A stretch of 64,000 bases of DNA from Palsa-465 sp963800475 (GCA_963800475.1 CAWDAZ010000003.1:62001-126000); one strand, 5' to 3'. Positions 1-8,772 are shown, numbered from the stretch's first letter. The notes: generated from the sequence alone by a model not told the origin. Program-made: numbers and translations.

Positions 1-1589
1 GACTCCGGCGCGCGGACGCCGGTCTCGAGCTGCTGCTGACCGGCGACGAGCAGCGCGCGCTCGAGATCGCCTCCGAGCTCGACCACGTCAACGCCGAGCG
101 CCGATCGGTCGAGGAGCGGATCACATGGGAGGCCGAGGCGCAGGTCGCGGAGCTGGGGGACCGCTCGATGTTCGTGGTCGCCGGCGAGGGGTGGCATCCC
201 GGGGTGGTCGGGATCGTCGCCTCGCGGATCGCGGAGCGCTACCACCGTCCCGCGGTCGTGATCGCGCTCGGCGGCGATCGCATCGCCCAGGGGTCGGGGC
301 GCAGCATCGCCGGTTTCGACCTGCTGGCGGCGCTCGACGCCTGCGCGGCGGAGATGGAGACGCACGGCGGCCACCGCGCGGCGGCCGGGTTGACGGTCCG
401 CTCCGAGCGCATCGCCGGGCTGCGCGACGGGCTCGAGCGCTACGCCGACCGGGCGCTCACACCGGAGCTGCTGCAGCCGGTGGAGGCGATCGACGCGGTC
501 GTGTCGGGCTCGGAGCTTGGGCTCGCGCTCGCCGAGGAGCTCGAGCGGCTCGAGCCGACCGGGATCGGTAACCCGCGTCCGCGGCTGCTGGTGCCCGCGG
601 GCAGGTTCGGCGAGGTGCGGCCGATGGGGGAGGGGCGCCACGCCAGGTTCGTCGTCAGCGCCGGCGGCGCTCGCACCCCGGCGGTGTCGTTCGGCTGCGA
701 CGGCCGGCTCCCCGTCGCCGACGGCGAGCCCGCCGACGCGAGCTTCCGCTTGGAGCGGAACTTCTGGAACGGAACCGTCGAGCCGCGGCTGTTGCTGCGG
801 CACGCGTGGCCGTGCGCCCCCGATCCGATCGTCGTGCTCGGCGAGCCCGAGGCGTTCGTCGCGGCCGCCGTCGAAGAGCTCGACCGAGCGCTGGACGAAC
901 CGAGCGCGAGCGTCGACGCACCGGCCGACGATCGCGAGCGGGTGATCATCGACCGTCGCGACGAGAGCCCGCTGACGGTGCTCGCCGATGCTTGCGCGGC
1001 GGGTGCGTCGGTGCTCGCGGTGTGTGCCGAGGTCGGCCGGCGGCTCACCGGGCTCGCGCCGCGAACCGGGGGCTTCAGCCTGATTTCGCATCACGCGCTC
1101 GCACGCAAGCCGCACACGGCCGAGCGCTTCGAGCAGATCGTCGTTCTCGACCCGCCCGCATGCGAGGAGGAGGCAGCCGCCTTGACCGCGGGCGCGGGCT
1201 ATACCCACCTGGGATGGGGCGCGGCTGAGCTACGCTTTGCTCAACAGATACACGAGCTGGAGTACGGTCTCCGGCCTTCGCTCGTGGCTCTCTACCGGGA
1301 CCTGAGGGCCCGTGAGAGGGTGACCGGCGAGGAGCTCGAGCGCCTGCTCCGCGGCCACGGCTCGCAGGGTCGCCCGGCGCGGCTCGCGGGCAGATTGATC
1401 AGAGTGCTCGCGGAGCTGGAGCTCGTCAGCCTCGAACGGGATCTGCCGGCCCTGGCGGTCGGGAGCCGGGCGCACACCGCGCTCGAGCGCTCGCCGGCCT
1501 TCAGGGTGTACGCCAAGCGATACGAGGACGGACGGCGATTCCTCAACAACGTAAATCAGACTCCAAGCGACGCGGTGCTGCGACGCTGA
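1..1589 (+). CDS. recJ: RecJ single-strand exonuclease, C-terminal part (5' end outside window)
   Basis: RecJ degrades single-stranded DNA 5' to 3' in recombination and mismatch repair. The window opens inside the gene, so the DHH catalytic half is missing. The frame is open from base 3 (about 528 codons). It shows the HPGVVGIVASR segment near base 195, the DHHA1 substrate-binding motif GGHRAAAG near base 366, and EPTGIGNPRP of the OB-like part near base 553. The last 200 codons form an extra C-terminal domain of the kind seen in long RecJ proteins. The stop TGA (1587-1589) lies at the junction with rel, so the two are probably cotranscribed. Identity rests on these motifs. Confidence 0.9.
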   Translation, partial: LRRADAGLELLLTGDEQRALEIASELDHVNAERRSVEERITWEAEAQVAELGDRSMFVVAGEGWHPGVVGIVASRIAERYHRPAVVIALGGDRIAQGSGRSIAGFDLLAALDACAAEMETHGGHRAAAGLTVRSERIAGLRDGLERYADRALTPELLQPVEAIDAVVSGSELGLALAEELERLEPTGIGNPRPRLLVPAGRFGEVRPMGEGRHARFVVSAGGARTPAVSFGCDGRLPVADGEPADASFRLERNFWNGTVEPRLLLRHAWPCAPDPIVVLGEPEAFVAAAVEELDRALDEPSASVDAPADDRERVIIDRRDESPLTVLADACAAGASVLAVCAEVGRRLTGLAPRTGGFSLISHHALARKPHTAERFEQIVVLDPPACEEEAAALTAGAGYTHLGWGAAELRFAQQIHELEYGLRPSLVALYRDLRARERVTGEELERLLRGHGSQGRPARLAGRLIRVLAELELVSLERDLPALAVGSRAHTALERSPAFRVYAKRYEDGRRFLNNVNQTPSDAVLRR

Positions 1590-3898
1590 TCCCTGCCTCG
1601 CGGGCTCCGGTCGACCGGATTAGCAACGGGAGCGCCCAGGGGACGGTCGAGCGAGCCGAGCTGACCGCGGTCGAGCAGCGGCTGCTCTCGGACCTGTTCG
1701 CGATCGTCGAGGAGCACGCCGACCAGGCCGCCGTCGCGATCGACCGTGGCCGGGTCGAGGAGGCGTTCGTCTACGCGTGCGCGCACCACGCCGACCAGCG
1801 GCGGAAGTCCGGGGAGGACTTCATCATCCATCCGGTCGGGGTCGCGAAGATCTGCGCGGGGATGCGGCTCGACACCGAGACGTTGTGCGCCGCGCTCCTG
1901 CACGACACGGTCGAGGACACCTCCGCGTCGCTCGAGGAGGTCCAGGAGGCGTTCGGCGAGGAGATCGCGAGCCTCGTCGACGGGGTCACGAAGCTCACCG
2001 GGCTGACGTTCCAGTCGCGCGACGAGGCGCAGGCCGAGAACTACCGCAAGATGATGGTCGCGATGGCGACGGACATCCGCGTCATCCTGATCAAGCTTGC
2101 CGACCGCCTCCACAACATGCGCACGATCGACGCGGTCCCCAAGCAGAAGCAGATCGAAAAGTCGCGCGAGACGCTCGACATCTACGCGCCGATCGCGCAC
2201 CGGCTCGGCATCCACGCGATCAAGTGGGAGCTCGAGGACCTGTCCTTCCAGGCCCTGCACCCGCGCAAGTACCGCGAGATCAAGGGCCTCGTCGCGCAGC
2301 AGCGCGCCGAGCGCGAGCGCTACGTGAACCAGGCGGGCGAGTACCTCGACAAGGAGCTCGACGAGCTCGGGATCGAGGCCGAGATCTCCGGCCGCGCCAA
2401 GCACTTCTACTCGATCTACTCGAAGATGACCAAGAAGGGCAGGGAGTTCAACGAGATCTACGACCTCACCGCGATGCGGGTGATCGTCGGCTCGGTCAAG
2501 GACTGCTACGGGGCCGTCGGCGTGATCCACTCGCTTTGGAAGCCGCTGCCGGGGCGCTTCAAGGACTTCATCGCGATGCCCAAGGCGAACATGTACCAGT
2601 CGTTGCACACGACGGTGATCGGGCCCGAGGGGCGGCCGCTCGAGATCCAGATCCGCACCCGGGAGATGCACAATCTCGCCGAGTTCGGGATCGCTGCGCA
2701 CTGGATGTACAAGGAGATCGGCGGACCCGACGGCGCCCCTCGCGGTGCCCAAGATCCGGAGGGCAAGCTGAAGTGGCTCCGCTCGCTGCTCGACTGGCAG
2801 CAGGACGAGGCCGATCCGCGCGAGTTCATCGAGACGCTACGGGTCGACCTGTTCGAGGACGAGGTGTTCGTGTTCACGCCCAAGGGCGAGGTCAAGTCGC
2901 TGGCCGCGGGCTCGACCCCGCTCGACTTCGCCTACGAGATCCACACCGATGTCGGTCATCGCTGCGTGGGCGCCAAGGTCAACGGCAAGATCGTGCCGCT
3001 CTCCTACCAGCTGCGGTCTGGCGACATCGTCGAGGTGCTCACCTCCAAGCGCGAGCGCGGCCCCTCGCGTGACTGGCTCGCGCTCGTCAAAACGACGCGG
3101 GCGCGCAACAAGATCAAGGCATGGTTCAAGGCAGAGTCCCGGCGCGACTCGGAGCACACCGGCCGTGAGTTGCTCCAGGAGCACCTCCGCAAGCAGGGGC
3201 TGCCCGCTCAGAAGATCGTCGGCTCCCCGCTGCTCGCCGACGTGATCCGCGAGATGGGCTTCCGCAAGGCCGACGACTTCTACATCGCGCTCGGCGGCGC
3301 GAAAGTCTCGCCGAAGGTGGTCGTCAACAAGGTCCTGCAACGCCTCAAGCAGGGCGAGGCCGCCGACTCCGAGCCGACCGCCGCCGACGATCTGCTGCAG
3401 ACGCGCCGGCGCCGGTCGCGGGCGACCGTCTCCTCGTCCAGGTACGGGATCACCGTTCCGGGCGTCGACGACGTGATGCTGAGGCTGGCCAAGTGCTGCC
3501 GGCCCGTACCCGGCGATCCGATCGTCGGCTACATTTCCCTCGGGCGCGGCATCACCATCCACCGCGAGGACTGCCCCAACGCCGTGCTGCTGAAGAAGGA
3601 TCCGGAGCGGTTCACGCCGGTGTCGTGGGACGGCGACGCTGAGACCGCGTTCCGGGTCGAGCTCCAGGTCGATGGATGGGACCGCCACCGCCTCCTCGAG
3701 GACATGTCGCGGACGTTCGCGGAGGCGGGTATCAACATCCTCGAGGCGCGCTGCTCGGTGAACCACCCGATGGTCAAGAACCGATTCGTCGTCGAGGTCG
3801 CCGACACCCGCACCCTCGACCAAACGATCGGCCGCCTGCGCAACATCGACTCGGTGTTCGACGCCTACCGGGTCACGCCCGGCGGCGGCGCCACCTAG
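1586..3898 (+). CDS. rel: Bifunctional (p)ppGpp synthetase/hydrolase Rel
   Basis: Makes and degrades the stringent-response alarmone. From a start at 1586 it would be 770 aa, about the usual length. Domains in order: HD hydrolase (AHHADQRRKSG near residue 65, LLHDTVEDT near 104), synthetase (about 270-370), TGS (about 425-495), a linker, and a C-terminal ACT domain (about 690-768). The synthetase carries R324-F-K-D, the RXKD type typical of bifunctional enzymes. The start is a problem: the frame has no ATG, GTG or TTG between recJ and the ATG at 1862, and starting at 1862 would remove essential HD residues. The CTG at 1586 overlaps the recJ stop as CTGA, mimicking ATGA coupling, and is my preferred start; ATT at 1619 is the alternative. 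Confidence 0.85.
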   Translation: MIPASRAPVDRISNGSAQGTVERAELTAVEQRLLSDLFAIVEEHADQAAVAIDRGRVEEAFVYACAHHADQRRKSGEDFIIHPVGVAKICAGMRLDTETLCAALLHDTVEDTSASLEEVQEAFGEEIASLVDGVTKLTGLTFQSRDEAQAENYRKMMVAMATDIRVILIKLADRLHNMRTIDAVPKQKQIEKSRETLDIYAPIAHRLGIHAIKWELEDLSFQALHPRKYREIKGLVAQQRAERERYVNQAGEYLDKELDELGIEAEISGRAKHFYSIYSKMTKKGREFNEIYDLTAMRVIVGSVKDCYGAVGVIHSLWKPLPGRFKDFIAMPKANMYQSLHTTVIGPEGRPLEIQIRTREMHNLAEFGIAAHWMYKEIGGPDGAPRGAQDPEGKLKWLRSLLDWQQDEADPREFIETLRVDLFEDEVFVFTPKGEVKSLAAGSTPLDFAYEIHTDVGHRCVGAKVNGKIVPLSYQLRSGDIVEVLTSKRERGPSRDWLALVKTTRARNKIKAWFKAESRRDSEHTGRELLQEHLRKQGLPAQKIVGSPLLADVIREMGFRKADDFYIALGGAKVSPKVVVNKVLQRLKQGEAADSEPTAADDLLQTRRRRSRATVSSSRYGITVPGVDDVMLRLAKCCRPVPGDPIVGYISLGRGITIHREDCPNAVLLKKDPERFTPVSWDGDAETAFRVELQVDGWDRHRLLEDMSRTFAEAGINILEARCSVNHPMVKNRFVVEVADTRTLDQTIGRLRNIDSVFDAYRVTPGGGAT

Positions 3899-3909
3899 CC
3901 GAGCGCCCG

Positions 3910-4239
3910 TCACACCTCGTCGGGCCCGGCGTTCGCCGGGAGCCGCAGCACGGTCACGGTCTCGTCATCGAACACGGCGCGCAGCTCGAGATGTCCGCCG
4001 AGCGCCGCGACATAGCGGGCGAGCGTCGAGAGGTAGGGGTCGTGCTCGCTCTCGATGCGCGAGACGTTCGGCTGGCTGACGTCGAGGGCCTCCGCGATCG
4101 ACGCCTGACTCAGACCGCGGCGGGCGCGCAGCTCGGCTAGACACACCTCGGCGTCCATCAGCCGCTTGTAGGCGGCGACGTTGCGCTCGTTCGGCGCCCG
4201 CTGACCGCGGACCGTTCGCCAGCTCTTGGTGTTGGGCAT
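3910..4239 (-). CDS. XRE-family helix-turn-helix regulator
   Basis: Small DNA-binding protein of 109 aa. A Cro/C1-type helix-turn-helix lies at about residues 39-63 (RRGLSQASIAEALDVSQPNV). The N-terminal part and the C-terminal tail resemble stand-alone XRE proteins of the HigA/antitoxin type, but no toxin-sized gene sits beside it. It is the last gene of a minus-strand set after the DNA-pumping ATPase, separated by a strong palindrome at 4326-4368. It is convergent with rel, with 11 bases between the stops. The target is unknown; autoregulation or control of the upstream module is inference. Confidence 0.75.
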   Translation of the reverse strand: MPNTKSWRTVRGQRAPNERNVAAYKRLMDAEVCLAELRARRGLSQASIAEALDVSQPNVSRIESEHDPYLSTLARYVAALGGHLELRAVFDDETVTVLRLPANAGPDEV

Positions 4240-4325
4240 CGTGGGGTTTGTCCGAGGTCGCGTAAATGGTGGTCGTAGCGAAGGTCGGCGATCGGCATGC
4301 CTTATCCCGGCCAGATCCCGCGAGT

Positions 4326-4368
4326 CATGGTCGAGAAAGCGAACGCATCTTTCGTTTTCTCGACCATG
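4326..4368. repeat. 18-bp near-perfect palindrome with 7-base loop
   Basis: Arms CATGGTCGAGAAA (4326-4338) and its exact complement (4356-4368) are followed inward by a G/T pair and by CGAA/TTCG, leaving the loop 4344-4350. It starts three bases after the stop of the ATPase gene. No T-run follows on the minus strand, so it may be a weak terminator, an RNA-processing hairpin or a dyad operator for the XRE protein encoded just beyond. Confidence 0.6.
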
Positions 4369-4370
4369 AC

Positions 4371-5816
4371 CTAGCCGAGCGCGGGTCCGGTGCGGCTCGG
4401 CGGCGGCTCGTTGGATCGCGCCGGGGCAACGCGGACAGTGCTCGCGCGGGCGCCGCTCAGCTTCGAGATCAGCACCGCCTGTCCGGTGCCGAGCGTCTTG
4501 ATCTCATTCGGATGGATCACGAACTGCTCGCCGAGGCGACGGGTGCCGCGGCCGGTGCGGTAACCGCCGAGCGGCCCGCCGCCGAGCTGCTCGGTGTACT
4601 CCCAGCGCTTCTCGGTCCCCGCCATCTGCGCGACGGTCTGAGCCGAGGCGGGGACGTCCTGGCGATGCGCGACCTTGAACGCCGTGTTGCCGAGCACCTG
4701 ATCGCGCAGCCCGGGGGCGACGCGATCGAAGTCGGCCAGCTCCTGGGTGGCGGCGAGCACCCCGATCCCCGACTCGCGGCCACGGGCGAACAGCGAGATC
4801 AGGTTCTCGCCGAGCACCGAGCTCTCGTCGATCGCCACCGTCGCGAGCCCGGGCGGATGCTCCGCGCCGCCTTCCGACAGCCGGTGGCCGGCGGCACAGA
4901 CGAGGTCCTGGAGCGCGAGCGTCCCCAGCTGCCCGGCCAGCTTTCCGTACGTGCTCGAGTTGAGACTGAACAGCACAACCTCGCCTCCGGACAGCGCCGA
5001 GCGTACGTCGACGTCCGGGGAGCCGCCGGACGGCTCGAGGTAGGGGCCGGTGTGGGACTCGGTGAGAATCGCGAGCCGGGTCTGAAGCCCCCGGACCGCG
5101 CTGACCTGGTCGGGCGTCAGGCCGGCGAGGTAGTCCTGGACGCGCTCGGCCCGAGCGCGGGGGAGCGCCCGCAGCGAACCCGCCAGCCGGTGCGGGTCCA
5201 TCAGGCGCACCACCTCGGCGAGCGACGGTGGCCGATCCGGATGCGATCCGGCGATCACCTGCAGGACCGTCTGGACGTAGCGCTCGGCCGCACGCTGGTA
5301 GTGCGGTTCGGTGAAGCGCTCGGTGGCGATCAGCTTGTCCTTGAGCTCGGTCGCGTTGCCGTGCGCGAGCGGATTCCAGCGTCCGGGGCCGTCGGGCGTC
5401 CAGACCCGGAACGCGCGTCCCGCGGCGGTCGCGGCGTCGGCGACGGCCGCCGCGAACGCGGGGGAACCCTTCATGTCGATCGCGACGACCGGCCGCCCGC
5501 GCTTGATCTGCTCGCACACGATCGCCAGCAGCGTGGTGGTCTTGCCGGCGCCGCTCGCGCCGAGGATCAGGCCGTGGGCCGCAAGCTCGCGCTCGGCGAT
5601 CGAGACCGGGCGTCCCCGCGCGTCGCTGCCCAGCGCGATCGCGCCGCCGCGCACGCCCACCGTCAGGGCGTGCCGCCGCGCGGCCAGAGACAGACATAGG
5701 CGCACGGCTGTCACGGCCAGCGCGACGCCGACCCCGGCCGCGGGCAGCCACGAGACCGGGATCGCGACCAGCGCGAGCAGCGCGACGAGCGTCCAGTACG
5801 GGGGCCGCCCGCTCAC
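4371..5816 (-). CDS. TraD/VirD4-like DNA-pumping ATPase with two membrane segments
   Basis: 481-aa P-loop ATPase of the type IV coupling/FtsK-HerA superfamily, expected to act at the membrane as a DNA translocase. Two hydrophobic segments lie at residues 8-25 and 27-45, followed by Walker A GASGAGKTT at 86-94. The Walker B region VAIDESS precedes a conserved AATQELADF stretch, as in TraG/TraD C-terminal domains. A GTG start at 5816 overlaps the upstream stop as GTGA; the longer in-frame extension to 6272 is only shadow of the upstream gene. It pairs with the replication-relaxation protein, an association known from actinobacterial integrated elements. No relaxase or other conjugation gene is seen nearby. 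Confidence 0.82.
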   Translation of the reverse strand: MSGRPPYWTLVALLALVAIPVSWLPAAGVGVALAVTAVRLCLSLAARRHALTVGVRGGAIALGSDARGRPVSIAERELAAHGLILGASGAGKTTTLLAIVCEQIKRGRPVVAIDMKGSPAFAAAVADAATAAGRAFRVWTPDGPGRWNPLAHGNATELKDKLIATERFTEPHYQRAAERYVQTVLQVIAGSHPDRPPSLAEVVRLMDPHRLAGSLRALPRARAERVQDYLAGLTPDQVSAVRGLQTRLAILTESHTGPYLEPSGGSPDVDVRSALSGGEVVLFSLNSSTYGKLAGQLGTLALQDLVCAAGHRLSEGGAEHPPGLATVAIDESSVLGENLISLFARGRESGIGVLAATQELADFDRVAPGLRDQVLGNTAFKVAHRQDVPASAQTVAQMAGTEKRWEYTEQLGGGPLGGYRTGRGTRRLGEQFVIHPNEIKTLGTGQAVLISKLSGARASTVRVAPARSNEPPPSRTGPALG

Positions 5817-6562
5817 CGCACTGCCACGGCGGTCGGCGCGCGCTGGATCGCGCGGCCGCCGCCCGGGGTGCGCGCATCTGCGAGCCGGACGCGCTGGACG
5901 TGGACGAGGTCGCCGGCCCCCAGTCGCCGCGCCGACTCCTGAATCGAGCGCCCGATCCGCCGGTCGGTGACCAGGTACAGCACCGCGTCGACCCGGGCGT
6001 CGGCTGCGTAGCCCGCGAGGATCTTCTGGCGCCGCGTACGTCCCTTCGAGGACAACTCGAGCTCGACCGCGATCCGCCGTCCGCCGCGCTCGGTCAGCAG
6101 CAGGTCGGGGTAGTGGAGGCGCTCGCGCCCGCCCGGTCCGACCCCGCCGAGCCTGACGCCATACGGGCCGGCGCCTCGGTCCGGCCGCGCGTCGAGCGAG
6201 CGCATGCGGCGCTCGCCGAGCACCTCGCGCAGCGGCCCGAAGCTCCCGCCGCGCGCCGCCAGCCAGAGCCACGCGGCGCCGACCTCGTGCTGATAGGAGC
6301 GCAGGTCGAGCCGCCCAGGCGCCCGCAGATCGGCATCGATCGCGCCGAGCCCGGCGCGGGTGATCTGAAAGCTTGCGGGCCCGCGGTCAAACGCCCGGTG
6401 CGCGGTCAGGAAGCCCGCCCGGGACAGCGATCCGAGGCGGCGGGCGGCGCCGGCGGCGGAGATTCCGAACAGCGCGGCGATGTGGTCGGCAAGTACCAGC
6501 CGCTGCTCGGCCACAAACGACAGCGTCTCGAGGTCCCGGCAGGTCAACCTGAGGTGGCCCAC
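5813..6562 (-). CDS. Replication-relaxation family protein (winged helix plus nuclease-like fold)
   Basis: 249 aa. The N-terminal part (about residues 5-60, beginning LTCRDLETLSFVAEQR) looks like a winged helix for DNA binding. The C-terminal half contains YPDLLL followed by RRIAVELELSSKGRTRR, a D...ExE...K pattern like a degenerate PD-(D/E)XK core. This architecture matches the Replic_Relax family found on actinobacterial plasmids and integrative elements. It starts with GTG and is coupled by GTGA to the ATPase. The function of the family is poorly known; a role in plasmid-type replication or transfer is family knowledge, not proven here. The GTG a few bases upstream is an alternative start. 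Confidence 0.72.
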   Translation of the reverse strand: MGHLRLTCRDLETLSFVAEQRLVLADHIAALFGISAAGAARRLGSLSRAGFLTAHRAFDRGPASFQITRAGLGAIDADLRAPGRLDLRSYQHEVGAAWLWLAARGGSFGPLREVLGERRMRSLDARPDRGAGPYGVRLGGVGPGGRERLHYPDLLLTERGGRRIAVELELSSKGRTRRQKILAGYAADARVDAVLYLVTDRRIGRSIQESARRLGAGDLVHVQRVRLADARTPGGGRAIQRAPTAVAVR

Positions 6563-6614
6563 ACTCGTGTGAGCCTCGAGCGGCCCGGGTTCACCCCCCT
6601 GAAGGGCGCGCCGC

Positions 6615-7550
6615 CTACAGGCCGGGGTGCGGCAGCGAGCTCGTGTCGACGACCTCGAAGTCTCGACCGGTCAGCTGGTCGAGCTGGTGGAGCACGTCGT
6701 CGCTCCACTTAGGGTTTGGGGCGCCGGAGATGTACCACGGCGAGCCGTTGTCGGCGAGGATCAGCCCGTAGGTCTTCAGCGCCTGAGCGACGACACGCGC
6801 CTGATCGGGGAGACGCGAGATGTTGACGTTCGCCTTGAGCCGCACCCGAAGCCCCATCGGCGGATAGAAGCCGTGGCATGTCGACGCCTCATGGCGCGCC
6901 GGATACACATACCGGGGCGCGGTGCACGGGGCGGTGAACCGCAGCGCGTGGTCGATCACCCCGCGCGCGACCTCGTCGTAGCGCGCGAGCCCCGGGAAGA
7001 TCGGCAACCCGGCCGCGTCGGCCGAGGTCCAGCCGGCAGGGCGGAGGCGGTCGGATCGGAGGCTGAAGATCGCCCCCGAACCGGCTGTCCAGGCCGCCCC
7101 GCCGTGGTGTGGGTAGGCGGCGTACAGCTCGTAGTCGGTGCACGTATCGCGGTCGATCACGATCACGTGGCGGTCGCCCGAGGAGCGGGGACCGCCCTCG
7201 ATCGGAACATTCGGCGGGATCGGGTACGGCCCGCGGTCGGACTCGTCGGCGTACTCGAAATGGACCGGTACCCGCCGGGTGCGTTTCGAGACGACGGTGA
7301 ACGGGATCCCGTTCGGGGCGCCGTCGTAGACCGTCCCGAAGTCGGGGTGGACTACGTCACCAAGCCCGATGCTGGCGATCAGCCGCGCGGAGTCCTTGGC
7401 GACCGGGAGCCGGTCGACGCGCTGGTTCCAGGGGTTGTCCGGCGGGAAGACCTCGCACCGCGGCGCGCCCGGGAGCGAGTGCGCCGAGACCAGCGCGGGG
7501 ATCGCGACGGCGACGGCGCAGAGCGCCAGCGGCAACGAGAGTCGGCGCAT
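6615..7550 (-). CDS. Secreted protein of unknown function with signal peptide
   Basis: 311 aa. A classical signal peptide is visible at residues 1-23 (MRRL, a hydrophobic core, then ALVSA), so the product is exported. The mature part starts near HSLPGAPRCEV and contains FPPDNPWN, HPDFGTVYDG, YAAYPHHGGA and NGSPWYISGAPNPKW, rich in Trp, Pro and Gly, with several cysteines that could form disulfides outside the cell. I do not recognise a characterised family or catalytic motif. The start is fixed by a TATAGT box at 7559-7564, eight bases before the ATG, implying a leaderless monocistronic mRNA. Confidence 0.7.
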   Translation of the reverse strand: MRRLSLPLALCAVAVAIPALVSAHSLPGAPRCEVFPPDNPWNQRVDRLPVAKDSARLIASIGLGDVVHPDFGTVYDGAPNGIPFTVVSKRTRRVPVHFEYADESDRGPYPIPPNVPIEGGPRSSGDRHVIVIDRDTCTDYELYAAYPHHGGAAWTAGSGAIFSLRSDRLRPAGWTSADAAGLPIFPGLARYDEVARGVIDHALRFTAPCTAPRYVYPARHEASTCHGFYPPMGLRVRLKANVNISRLPDQARVVAQALKTYGLILADNGSPWYISGAPNPKWSDDVLHQLDQLTGRDFEVVDTSSLPHPGL

Positions 7551-7558
7551 CCAGCCCG

Positions 7559-7564
7559 ACTATA
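7559..7564 (-). promoter_or_regulatory. -10 box TATAGT for a leaderless gene
   Basis: Minus-strand TATAGT ends eight bases before the ATG at 7550, placing the transcription start at or next to the start codon. No -35 box is recognisable; that region lies in the tandem repeat. Confidence 0.6.
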
Positions 7565-7577
7565 AGCGCGCCGCGCG

Positions 7578-7681
7578 GTGACGCAGCGGCGCTGGACGGG
7601 CGTGTGACGCAGCGGCGCTGGACGGGCGTGTGACGCAGCGGCGCTGGACGGGCGTGTGACGCAGCGGCGCTGGACGGGTGT
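7578..7681. repeat. Four tandem copies of a 26-bp unit
   Basis: Units start at 7578, 7604, 7630 and 7656; three are identical and the fourth differs by one C-to-T change near its end, followed by a degenerate fragment to about 7697. Each unit contains the small dyad CAGC-GGC-GCTG. The array fills the gap between the lipid kinase stop and the secreted-protein promoter. No spacers are present, so it is a minisatellite rather than a CRISPR. Confidence 0.9.
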
Positions 7682-7697
7682 GTGCAGCAGCGGTGAC

Positions 7698-8684
7698 CTA
7701 CGCGACCACGCGCAGGCCGCCGGGCGAGATCCCGAACGACGCCTCGGCGACCGCGCCGATGTAGTCGCCGTCGACCTGGATCGGCAGTGGTCGCTCGTCG
7801 CGCGAGACGATCTGGAGCTCCTGCGCCCCGGAGAACGCGTGGACGCGGCGATGCCGCCCGAGCTCCGCGCGCTCGGACACCGCGCGCCATCCGACCGTCG
7901 GGACGTCGATCGGCCTCGCGCGTTGCAGCACGACGCCCGACAGCGTGCCGCCGTCGAGCGTCGCCCCCTCGCCGATGTGTACCGGACGGTTGCCGAAGAA
8001 CGTGTACGGCGCAGCGTTCTGCACAACAGCGGTGATGCCCTCGATCTCTTTGCCGTCGATCGTGGCCGCGAGCCGGGGAGGGTTGAACATGTAGCGTCGC
8101 GTGAGCGTGCGCAGCGCGGTGGCCGTGTAGTACCACTCGCCGATCCGGGCCTTGAGCCGCGGATGCGCGTCGACCCGCTCGACGACGCTCGCGTCGAGTC
8201 CGACGCCCGCCGAGAACAGGAAGTGGCGCTCGTTGACGCGCGCGACGTCGACCCGGCGCGGCCGCCAGTCGTCGGTCAGCCGCAGCAGGTGCTCGGTCGC
8301 GTCGACGACGTCGATGGGGATCCCGAGCATCCGGCAATAGACGTTCGTCCGCCCGCCCGGGAGGCAACTCAACGGGGTCTCGGATCCGACCAGCCCGTTG
8401 GCCGCCTCGTTGACCGTCCCGTCGCCCCCGAACGCCACGACGACGTCGTAATGTGCACGGGCGGCCTCGCGGCACAGCTCGGTAGCGTGGTCGCGCGACT
8501 CGGTCTCGACCGCCTCGACCTGGTAGCTCCCGCGCAGCGCGTATACGACGAGGTTCTTGAGGCGGTCGGAGACGGTCGTCGCGTATGGGTTGACGATCAC
8601 CAACATCCGCTTGCGGGGCGTAGCGGCGCCCGCACGCAGCGCCTGCTCGAGGCGCTCGAGTGGATCGGTGGTCACGGCCGGCAT
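7698..8684 (-). CDS. Diacylglycerol/lipid kinase family protein
   Basis: 328 aa, the usual size for YegS/DgkB-type lipid kinases, which phosphorylate diacylglycerol or related lipids at the membrane. Evidence: VIVNPYAT near residue 30, the nucleotide-binding loop FGGDGTVNEAANGL near residue 85-98, then PLSCLPGGRTNVYCRMLG in place of the usual LPxGTxNDFAR segment. The C-terminal beta domain ends QVDGDYIG....SFGISPGGLRV. Threonine/asparagine in the second motif suggests normal activity but possibly a non-standard lipid. GAGGAGG lies eight bases before the ATG, a conventional ribosome-binding site. It is divergent from the riboswitch-controlled gene. Confidence 0.85.
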   Translation of the reverse strand: MPAVTTDPLERLEQALRAGAATPRKRMLVIVNPYATTVSDRLKNLVVYALRGSYQVEAVETESRDHATELCREAARAHYDVVVAFGGDGTVNEAANGLVGSETPLSCLPGGRTNVYCRMLGIPIDVVDATEHLLRLTDDWRPRRVDVARVNERHFLFSAGVGLDASVVERVDAHPRLKARIGEWYYTATALRTLTRRYMFNPPRLAATIDGKEIEGITAVVQNAAPYTFFGNRPVHIGEGATLDGGTLSGVVLQRARPIDVPTVGWRAVSERAELGRHRRVHAFSGAQELQIVSRDERPLPIQVDGDYIGAVAEASFGISPGGLRVVA

Positions 8685-8772
8685 GCCAGCCTCCTCAACA
8701 CCGATCCGCCCGGCCCGTTACGCCTGGCACCCGGCCGCACGATTTGCAATACTTCCAACCACATAGCTGTAC

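Noticed and set aside
1556..2752. Long minus-strand frame opposite rel
   Set aside because: Shadow of a high-G+C gene; Arg/Val/Asp/Leu-rich translation without domains, and the plus strand has full Rel homology.
3910..4239. HigA-type antitoxin of a toxin-antitoxin pair
   Set aside because: No small toxin-like frame lies within the adjacent non-coding space; called simply XRE regulator.
7578..7681. CRISPR array
   Set aside because: Direct repeats abut with no spacers and no cas genes are nearby.
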